From contig JAPWVA010000013.1 in assembly GCA_028275245.1 (NCBI GenBank), positions 1 through 12,199 on the forward strand: DNA of 12,199 nt, given 5' to 3'. Made by a program: the position numbers and the translations under genes. Below, one piece after another: positions 7,584-12,199 of this stretch. Under the pieces are notes generated by a model. It had not been told where the DNA came from. It ran no database searches and worked only from the letters and a program-made list of their open reading frames with translations. How positions within the stretch are numbered: position 1 is the stretch's first letter; every line of letters starts with the position of its first letter. Source of the stretch: Actinomycetota bacterium. Lineage in GTDB: Bacteria > Actinomycetota > Geothermincolia > Geothermincolales > RBG-13-55-18.

Positions 7584-8090
7584 ATGAGAGGCAGGATGAA
7601 GGCAGTGGGGCTCCTGGTGGGAGTCCTGGGGGTCATGGTGATGTGCTGGGGAGGGGTGGCCAACGCTGCCACGGATAGCAAGAGCGTGACGGTCACGGCA
7701 GCGATCCCGGCGCTGATTCGGTTAACGCTGAATAGCGGCACCGTGGACCTGGGGAGCGTAGATCCGGAGACCAGCCCTGCCACCGCTACCCTGGGTGCGT
7801 CAGTCTCCAGCAACCGTCCCTGGAATCTGACCGTGAGCAAGGGAAGCGATCTTTACAACAATAATGATAACTACTATATTCCCTCCAGTCAGCTGACTTT
7901 CACCGTTACTACGAGCGACGGTAGGGTCACCAGCACGGGCTCTGGAGAGTTCGGCACCGGTACGCAGGTGGCTGCTGGCAACAGGGGTGGTAACATCAGC
8001 TTGAACGTGAACTACAGGCTGGTCGTCACCTACGATGACCCTGCCGGGAACTACAGCGCCACCCACACCTACACCGCGACTACGCTGTAA
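7584..8090 (+). CDS. Small secreted beta-sandwich protein with a W-x-L motif
   Basis: 168 residues with a signal peptide (basic MRGRMK, hydrophobic core 7-24, likely cleavage after ANA at 28). The mature part is Thr/Ser/Val-rich with alternating hydrophobic residues, suggesting a beta-sandwich. It contains PWNLTV with a W-x-L at 80-82 and ends YSATHTYTATTL, resembling the ends of WxL-domain cell-surface proteins, but it is much shorter than most and has only one W-x-L motif. A generic camelysin- or spore-coat-like secreted fold is an alternative. ATG 7584 follows AAGGAGG (7568-7574) at 9 nt. A strong terminator follows 11 nt after the stop, so it probably forms a one-gene transcript. The next gene encodes a DUF916-like membrane-anchored protein, the usual partner type of WxL proteins; that link is inference. 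Confidence 0.8.
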   Translation: MRGRMKAVGLLVGVLGVMVMCWGGVANAATDSKSVTVTAAIPALIRLTLNSGTVDLGSVDPETSPATATLGASVSSNRPWNLTVSKGSDLYNNNDNYYIPSSQLTFTVTTSDGRVTSTGSGEFGTGTQVAAGNRGGNISLNVNYRLVVTYDDPAGNYSATHTYTATTL

Positions 8091-8101
8091 GGGAAGGGGT
8101 T

Positions 8102-8138
8102 GGGGCCCGGGGCACGTCCCCGGGCCCCTTTCCCTTTT
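8102..8138 (+). terminator. Intrinsic terminator after the W-x-L protein gene
   Basis: A perfect 11-bp stem GGGGCCCGGGG (8102-8112) with CCCCGGGCCCC (8118-8128), loop CACGT, followed by a T-rich tail (TTTCCCTTTT, 8129-8138). It lies 11 nt behind the stop codon of the secreted protein. An outer GGGAA/TTCCC pairing (8091-8095 with 8130-8134) could lengthen the stem. Confidence 0.9.
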
Positions 8139-8557
8139 CACCTCCTTCCCGCGGCAGGGTGACCCCTCACCACGGGGGCGCGGGTGCCGGAAGAGCCCCT
8201 TGCCCCAGGATCTCGACCCGGACCTTGGACCTCAGGATAAACAGCGCCCCCGCCACCAGTTGGTTTTACCATCTCGGCGCGATCCTAGCGGACTTCCACC
8301 CAAAAGGGCTGCGACGCATCCCCCAGCCGTTGATGGCGCAAGTGGTCTTTCCGGCGCAAAGGAGGATCCGCGCTCAAGACCGACCCCGGGAGAGCGGCAA
8401 TGGGATAGGACTCACCCTTCCTGAGATCTACCCACCTACCCGATCCCGAGAAAGCGGGGATAGGAGTGGCCATTTGGGATGAGGCGGCTGGTCGCGGGCT
8501 TTCCCCCACCGGCGGGAGGAATGCCCGGCACACAGGTAGAATAAACCGCTTGACGGG
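8139..8557. other. Gene-free stretch between the two surface-protein genes
   Basis: About 420 bp with no frame that I can support on either strand. It holds two copies of GGGATAGGA (8402-8410 and 8457-8465), the second forming the arm of a short hairpin around an AGAAAG loop (ATCCCG 8443-8448 with CGGGGAT 8455-8461). Reverse-strand frames here have neither good ribosome binding sites nor recognisable domains; a decayed gene remnant cannot be excluded. Confidence 0.35.
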
Positions 8558-8698
8558 TATAATGGACGGTTTGGCAGGGCAGCCCGAAGAAGGGCTAGGT
8601 CATCCCCATAAGACCAGCTTCCCGGGTCTTATATGGAGATGGGTCTTGAGGCCAGGAATCCCCGGGTCGATATATCGGGGGAGACGGGAGCGGGAAAG
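8558..8698 (+). promoter_or_regulatory. Candidate -10 box and structured leader of the DUF916-like gene
   Basis: TATAAT (8558-8563) is a perfect -10 box, but no good -35 lies 16-18 nt upstream; TTGACG at 8550-8555 is too close to pair with it. The leader that would follow (about 130 nt) contains a hairpin AGCCC/GGGCT with loop GAAGAA (8581-8596). It also has two mutually exclusive pairings of the same bases: GGTC 8598-8601 with GACC 8612-8615, or CCATAAGACC 8606-8615 with GGTCTTATATGG 8625-8636 (2-nt bulge). A CGATATATCG palindrome follows at about 8668-8677. The layout resembles a cis-regulatory RNA switch, with no known class recognised. Confidence 0.35.
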
Positions 8699-9664
8699 AT
8701 GGTGAAGAAGGCTACCATACTGGCGTTGATGCTACTGGCCCTGCTGGCGCTTCCGGCACCCAGGGCCTCCGCCCAGTCCTTCGATCTCACCGTTCTACCG
8801 GCCAAGAACGAGATCACCGCCGATCCAGGCACCACCAGCGAGCTTTCCATTACCGTGCGCAACCACGCTCCCCAGGCCATGGACATAAAGGTTTATCCTA
8901 TGGACTATTACATCACCCCCGACAACCAGTTCCTCTTCGAGGAGCCAGGACACTATACCTACTCCTGCGCGACCTGGCTCCGCTTCGACCGGGAGACGAT
9001 ATCCATGGGGCCCAACTCCGAGGCCCAGCTGCCGGTACGGGTGGAAGTCCCTCCAGACGCCGAGCCGGGTGGACACTACGCGGTGGTCTTCTTCGAGAAG
9101 GTGCTCACACCCGAGGAGATAGCCACAGGGGCCCAGCTGGCTCCCCGAGTGGGAGCCCTTATCCTTCTGACCGTTCCCGGGGAGATCGTCCGTGAGGGGG
9201 TCATAAGGTCTTTCTCGGTAAAGAGCGATTTCCTTTCCCTCTGGGGCCCCTCCCAGGACAAGAAGGAGGGATTCCCGGTGCGCTCCCTCCGTTACCGTTT
9301 GGAGGTGGAGAACCCGGGAAACGTGCATATCACCGTCAAGGCATTCATGAGCTACCGGCCTTCCCTTGGTTTCGGTCGGGGGGAGGTGGAGCTGGGGGAG
9401 ATGACCATCCTCCCTGGCACGGTGCGCTATTTCGAGGGATACCTTCCCGACCCCCCCGCCCTGGGGGTTTACCGGGCCGAGGCCCGTATCCTGTATGGCA
9501 AGGACCTCTTCACTTTCGACATCGAGAAAAGGGCCTCCGCTGGCTTCTGGGTCGTCCCGCTTCTCTGGATCCTCATCCTCTGCGCCCTGGCCGCCGCCCT
9601 CTATCTCCTCGCCCGCCTGCTACGGGAGAGGTTGCCCTGGAGGATAAGGCTGGAGAAAAGGTGA
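8699..9664 (+). CDS. Exported, membrane-anchored Ig-like protein (DUF916/WxL-interacting-like)
   Basis: 321 residues: a signal peptide (MVKKAT, hydrophobic 5-21, likely cleavage after ASA at 25), two successive beta-rich extracellular regions, and one C-terminal membrane helix (about 286-308, starting near W284) with a basic tail (LLRERLPWRIRLEKR) inside the cell. The first region (FDLTVLPAKNEITADPGTTS ... TVRNHAP ... VYPMDYYITPDNQFLFEEPG) and the EPGGHYAVVFFE segment match the layout of DUF916-type proteins, which bind WxL proteins and cell wall in Firmicutes. The assignment rests on pattern, not a search. ATG 8699 is chosen because the signal peptide starts there; the frame is open from 8633 but that part is not signal-like, and the ribosome binding site (GGGAG/GGGA) is weak for either. 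The last 134 nt of coding sequence are duplicated just downstream. Confidence 0.75.
   Translation: MVKKATILALMLLALLALPAPRASAQSFDLTVLPAKNEITADPGTTSELSITVRNHAPQAMDIKVYPMDYYITPDNQFLFEEPGHYTYSCATWLRFDRETISMGPNSEAQLPVRVEVPPDAEPGGHYAVVFFEKVLTPEEIATGAQLAPRVGALILLTVPGEIVREGVIRSFSVKSDFLSLWGPSQDKKEGFPVRSLRYRLEVENPGNVHITVKAFMSYRPSLGFGRGEVELGEMTILPGTVRYFEGYLPDPPALGVYRAEARILYGKDLFTFDIEKRASAGFWVVPLLWILILCALAAALYLLARLLRERLPWRIRLEKR
9521..9654 (+). repeat. First copy of a direct duplication (3' end of the DUF916-like gene)
   Basis: This 134-nt segment, encoding the end of the extracellular part, the membrane helix and most of the basic tail, recurs almost unchanged at 9708-9860 in the same orientation, 53 nt further on. 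Only three base substitutions and one 19-nt insertion separate the copies, so the duplication is recent or maintained by gene conversion. Confidence 0.95.
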
Positions 9665-9707
9665 ACCTTCCGGCGGGAAGTCCCGGGGTAAGGGTACCCC
9701 TTCCAGC

Positions 9708-9860
9708 ATCGAGAAAAGGGCCTCCGCTGGCTTCTGGGTCGTCCCGCTTCTCTGGGTCCTCATCCTCTGCGCCCTGGCCGCCGCCCTCTATCTCCTCGCC
9801 CGCCTGCTGCTCCCTCGCCCGCCTGCTGTGGGAGAGGTTGCCCTGGAGGATAAGGCTGGA
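9708..9860 (+). pseudogene. Duplicated 3' fragment of the DUF916-like gene
   Basis: Second copy of 9521-9654. It lacks an in-frame start and any extracellular domain, and carries an extra 19 nt that tandemly repeats CTCGCCCGCCTGCT, shifting the frame inside the copy. A GTG at 9661 overlaps the intact gene's stop (GTGA) and opens an 84-codon frame through the copy. That frame reads the first part out of register, but after the 19-nt insertion it falls back into the original register (RLLWERLPWRIRLER) before ending at 9915. A remnant of a second, mostly deleted paralogue or a slippage duplication are both possible; a functional 84-residue peptide is unlikely. Confidence 0.8.
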
Positions 9861-9943
9861 AAGGGACTGGGAGCTCATGGGGGAGGTAGAAGTGGGCGTG
9901 TTCCATCTCGGCTAAGGCTACCACAAGAAGGCCGGAAATAAGG

Positions 9944-9970
9944 GGACCGCGGCCGGCGCGGCCGCGGTCC
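9944..9970. terminator. Perfect GC-rich hairpin between convergent genes
   Basis: GGACCGCGGCC (9944-9954) and GGCCGCGGTCC (9960-9970) form a perfect 11-bp stem with a 5-nt GGCGC loop. No T-tract follows on either strand. It lies between the + strand surface-protein gene with its duplicated end and the - strand small secreted-protein gene, so a bidirectional terminator or transcript-end stabiliser is the simplest reading. Confidence 0.6.
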
Positions 9971-10051
9971 GCGGAAAGAAGGGGCGTCGGAGGGGGTTCG
10001 GTCGGGAAACCCTTTAACACTTTGGTTTTTCTAACCCGGCACCTAATCTCC

Positions 10052-10092
10052 CATAGGGAGATCGCGGTGATCTCATAGGGGGATCACGGTGA
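10052..10092. repeat. Two-copy 22-bp tandem repeat across the stop codon of the small secreted-protein gene
   Basis: CATAGGGAGATCGCGGTGA (10052-10070) and CATAGGGGGATCACGGTGA (10074-10092) match at 17 of 19 positions with a period of 22. The downstream copy (in + coordinates) holds the last codons and the stop of the - strand gene; the other copy lies just beyond the stop. The period is not a multiple of three. Confidence 0.85.
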
Positions 10093-10300
10093 GCATCCCC
10101 GGCTCCACCGCCCTGGCCACCGGCACGTTGCTCCGCACCGTGCCGTCGGGAAGAACCCGGACACAGGGCCTCACGGAGACCTTCACCGTGACACCGGCGG
10201 AGCTTCCGGCCAGGGCGGGGGCGCCGGCGGCCGCCATTGCAGCCAGCATCATCAGCAAGGCGAGCACCACTAACGCCATCCTTCTCTTCCTGGCCTCCAT
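10073..10300 (-). CDS. Small secreted protein (75 residues) of unknown function
   Basis: Reads right to left from ATG at 10298-10300 to TGA at 10073-10075. On its strand a near-perfect AAAGGAGGTG lies 6 nt before the ATG, the best ribosome binding site in the window, which supports this start over an ATG at 10357. The protein has a textbook signal peptide (MEARKRR, hydrophobic 8-25, likely cleavage after ALA at 31) and a mature part of only 44 residues with one cysteine (C46). The mature start (VTVKVSVRPCVRVLPDGTV) resembles that of the W-x-L protein at 7584 (VTVTAAIPALIRLTLNSGTV), so the two may be related or share an export or assembly role. It converges on the DUF916-like gene. It could also be the truncated start of a longer surface protein. 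Confidence 0.72.
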   Translation of the reverse strand: MEARKRRMALVVLALLMMLAAMAAAGAPALAGSSAGVTVKVSVRPCVRVLPDGTVRSNVPVARAVEPGMLTVIPL

Positions 10301-10773
10301 GCTCCGCACCTCCTTTCTCCCACTTCTTGGAACGGAAGGCGGGGGCCGCTGGAGCATAGGTCTCCGAGGTGATTGGCCTCCCCCGGCGGTGTGATTCCGG
10401 CTTTTCCGGGTGGCCGGCTTGGGGATGGGGTGCCCCCTCCCCGAACACGGCGGAGGAGGCCGGGCCTGCCCCGTCCCAGCCAGGGGAGCAGCTGCCGCCG
10501 GGAAGGGCGCAGCTGGCCCTGGAAACCCGGCAGGGCGACAAGAGCAGGGGTGTGACTGAGCTTTCCGTGCACCATGGTTTTGGGGTATAGGTCGGGCTCA
10601 ACCCAGTACTCAGGCCCCCTGCAAGGGTGAATGATCCACTGCGGAAAGAGTGAAGCGGAAAAGGATGCCACCCCCTAAACCATTTCGCGCCGGGCACCTT
10701 CGGGGCGCCTGCCCTTACTGCCCCCACGGCCCCCTTGTCGGGTCTCCCGTTTAATGGATACCACGGTGGGTCC
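10301..10773. other. Gene-free stretch upstream of the divergent small gene and lgt
   Basis: About 470 bp without a supported gene. Overlapping frames on both strands (for example - strand 10270-10671) are rich in Pro/Arg/Gly, carry no ribosome binding site and show no domain. The part next to 10301 presumably holds the promoter of the - strand secreted-protein gene (a TATGCT on that strand near 10356-10361 is a weak -10). An imperfect GCAGCTG inverted repeat lies around 10487-10516. Confidence 0.35.
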
Positions 10774-10809
10774 CCGGTTAAACGTGACTCACCGGTTAAA
10801 AGTTATAAT
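10774..10809 (+). promoter_or_regulatory. Candidate lgt promoter with direct repeats
   Basis: TATAAT at 10804-10809 is a perfect -10 box without a recognisable -35 at normal spacing. In the place of the -35 region are two exact copies of CCGGTTAAA (10774-10782 and 10792-10800), 18 bp apart, and a looser CCGTTTAAT at 10747-10755. Direct repeats in that position suggest an activator or repressor site. The leader to lgt would be about 140 nt and contains nested inverted repeats (GCCGT/ACGGC around GACC/GGTC, about 10853-10897). Confidence 0.45.
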
Positions 10810-10954
10810 TCCCTGGAACGGGACGCGGGTAAGGGAGCCCATGAAAGGGGGCCGTGAAACGCGACCCGGTGGAATTTCGGTCTGAGGGCTACGGCTGGGA
10901 TGCCGAGTTGGAGCCACGGCGCCCTGGTGGGATGGCCGGTGGAGAGGAGCAAAG

Positions 10955-11740
10955 ATGAGACCGGTGCTTTTCCGTGTGGGGGGCATCACCGTTTATTCCT
11001 ACGGGTTCATGCTCTTTTGGGCCTTCCTGGTGGGGATACTGGTGGCGAGCCGGGAACTCAAGGGAAGGGGATACGACCCGGCGGCCATATACCCAGTGGC
11101 CCTGGCCGCGGTGGTGGGGGGAATAGTGGGCGCACGTCTTTTCTACCTCCTGGGTCATTGGGGGGAGGTCTCCGGTAATTGGCGGGTGGTTCTCGATCCG
11201 AGCACGGGGGGGTTGGTCTTCTACGGTGGACTGGCCCTTGCGGTACCCCTTAGCCTCTGGGCCAACCGGAGTACGGGGGTGCCAGCGGCGGTCATGGCGG
11301 ACTCAGTGGCCTTGACCCTGCCCCTTTCCCTGGCGGTGGCCCGCGTGGGATGCTTCCTCAACGGTTGCTGCGGGGGGAAGCCCTCCGGACTTCCCTGGGC
11401 GGTCACCTTCCCCGGGACCTCAACGCCGGTACACCCCACCCAGCTTTACGAGATGGTGATGGACCTGGCGCTCTTCGGGCTGTTACTGTCCGTCAGGAGG
11501 CGTCTCAAGGCCGGTTGGAGCACGTTCCTGCTCTTCCTTTCCGGCTACGGCCTGGTGCGCTTCCTAGTGGAGTTCTTCCGTTACCATCCCGTGAAGGGGG
11601 GCGCCTTCTTCTTCCAATCCCTGAGCCTGGTCCTGCTGGCCGGGGGAGCGATCCTGTTGGTGGTGCGGGAGAGGGCGGTCCGCCGGCTAGGATCCCAGGG
11701 GGAGAGGCCTTCCGCGGAGGAGGGGATGGGGCCTGATTGA
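10955..11740 (+). CDS. lgt: Prolipoprotein diacylglyceryl transferase
   Basis: Transfers diacylglycerol from phosphatidylglycerol to the lipobox cysteine of prolipoproteins, in the cytoplasmic membrane. 261 residues, slightly shorter than the E. coli enzyme but complete. Motifs: an N-terminal VGGITVYSYGFM segment, GARLFYL after the first helices, GGLVFYGG (85-92, a Y variant of the family signature), RVGCFLNGCC (130-139, with the conserved Arg), HPTQLYE (160-166) and RFLVEFFR (202-209). About seven hydrophobic helices are apparent. ATG 10955 follows GAGAGGAG at about 5 nt. No lipobox proteins are evident in the neighbouring surface genes, whose signal peptides look like ordinary type I. A small membrane protein gene follows about 80 nt downstream. 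Confidence 0.95.
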   Translation: MRPVLFRVGGITVYSYGFMLFWAFLVGILVASRELKGRGYDPAAIYPVALAAVVGGIVGARLFYLLGHWGEVSGNWRVVLDPSTGGLVFYGGLALAVPLSLWANRSTGVPAAVMADSVALTLPLSLAVARVGCFLNGCCGGKPSGLPWAVTFPGTSTPVHPTQLYEMVMDLALFGLLLSVRRRLKAGWSTFLLFLSGYGLVRFLVEFFRYHPVKGGAFFFQSLSLVLLAGGAILLVVRERAVRRLGSQGERPSAEEGMGPD

Positions 11741-11818
11741 AGGGAAGGGTAGCGGTTCACCGCGCCTAACGGGGTGGGATAGGAGGCTGAAAACAGGCTA
11801 TGGTGCCGGTAGGTGGTC

Positions 11819-12199
11819 ATGTTGGACGAAGCGAGCGGCGGGGTGACGATCTTCCGGGAGGAGCAGCGGCTGGCGGACACGGGTTGGATCTACCCGGTGT
11901 ACCTCTCCGCCCTGGCAGCCTGGGGGGGCCTTCTGGCGCGGGTCGTGATGGGCGAGGAGGAGGGGGATGGAAGGCCTTGGTGGCTTTTCCTGCTCCAGGC
12001 GGTGGTGTTCGGGGTGCTATTCCCCGTCGTTTCCCGCGACCTGCGCCTGGTGGTGGAGGTGGACCAGGAGGGCGTGCTGTTCCGCTACCATCCCTTTCAC
12101 CGCCGGACCCACCGCATCAGGTCTTCCGACATCCTCTCGGCCCGAGTGGTCACCTACCGCCCTCTCCAGGATTTCGGGGGTTGGGGGATCCGCTTCGGC
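11819..12199 (+). CDS. Small membrane protein, PH-like/DUF6141-like (partial, 3' end cut off)
   Basis: An open frame runs from ATG 11819 to the window edge, giving 127 residues without a stop. It shows a short soluble start, two hydrophobic segments (about 22-46, YPVYLSALAAWGGLLARVVM, and 54-70, WWLFLLQAVVFGVLFPVV), then a soluble part with VEVDQEGVLFRYHPFH, ILSARVVTYRPL and GGWGIRFG. This pattern of two helices followed by a bacterial PH-like beta domain resembles DUF6141-type proteins; the name is from memory of the pattern, not a search. AGGTGG just upstream is a close-spaced site. It probably follows lgt in one transcript. Function unknown. Confidence 0.7.
   Translation, partial: MLDEASGGVTIFREEQRLADTGWIYPVYLSALAAWGGLLARVVMGEEEGDGRPWWLFLLQAVVFGVLFPVVSRDLRLVVEVDQEGVLFRYHPFHRRTHRIRSSDILSARVVTYRPLQDFGGWGIRFG

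Noticed and set aside
8285..8533. 82-codon - strand frame between the two surface-protein genes.
   Set aside because: No ribosome binding site, domain or codon bias; not distinguishable from chance.
8550..8563. TTGACG followed by TATAAT as a promoter pair.
   Set aside because: Only 2 nt separate the boxes, whereas a sigma-70-type promoter needs about 17. Only the TATAAT is kept as a candidate.
3788..10090. A 12-nt string (GGGGATCACGGT) shared between the porC leader and the end of the small secreted gene.
   Set aside because: Too short to exclude chance in GC-rich DNA, and the flanks do not match.
10410..10455. GGGGATGGGGTGCCCC fits the 5' core of the fluoride (crcB) riboswitch consensus.
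   Set aside because: The downstream half of the consensus (the GAUG-to-CUCCUAC part) is absent, no fluoride exporter follows, and the match is inflated by runs of G and C.
10270..10671. 133-codon - strand frame overlapping the small secreted-protein gene.
   Set aside because: Pro/Arg/Gly-rich composition, no start signal, and it overlaps in another frame a gene with a signal peptide and a near-perfect ribosome binding site. A group II intron or transposase remnant was considered, but no motif supports it.

Overview
The window is a GC-rich stretch of bacterial chromosome from what looks like an anaerobic Gram-positive-type organism, most likely a deep-branching actinobacterial lineage or a high-GC Firmicute-like one. 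The grounds are the tmk-holB-ricT(yaaT) gene order, a four-subunit ferredoxin-dependent pyruvate oxidoreductase, frequent TTG/GTG starts with AGGAGG-type ribosome binding sites, and secreted proteins resembling the WxL/DUF916 surface system. The taxonomic call is inference; no rRNA or other decisive marker is present.

Layout. (1) 1-111: 3' end of an unidentified gene, then a 379-bp gap. (2) 491-3407: a housekeeping block of thymidylate kinase (tmk), DNA polymerase III delta' (holB) and the PSP1/RicT iron-sulfur protein. (3) 3408-3845: a non-coding leader with a good promoter candidate. (4) 3846-6972: a tight porCDAB-type operon (gamma, delta, alpha, beta) for pyruvate or a related 2-oxoacid:ferredoxin oxidoreductase, with TTGA stop/start overlaps at delta/alpha and alpha/beta. 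(5) 6991-7066: tRNA-Thr(CGT) with encoded CCA, only 18 nt after the beta gene, then a possible small zinc-ribbon ORF. (6) 7584-10300: an accessory cell-surface region. It holds a small secreted protein with a W-x-L motif and a strong terminator, a long structured leader, a signal-peptide/beta-sandwich/C-terminal-TM protein resembling the DUF916 (WxL-interacting) type, a recent duplication of that gene's 3' end, a perfect terminator-like hairpin, and a convergent 75-residue secreted protein. (7) 10301-10954: a gene-free stretch with promoter and operator-like repeats. (8) 10955-12199: lipoprotein diacylglyceryl transferase (lgt) and the start of a small membrane protein cut by the window end.

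The conserved blocks (2), (4) and lgt are ordinary. The most interesting part is 7.5-10.3 kb, where two or three exported proteins with similar short beta-rich starts appear to form a surface module outside the Firmicutes setting where WxL/DUF916 pairs are usually described. The two long gaps upstream of tmk and porC also share a sequence motif that the annotated genes do not explain.
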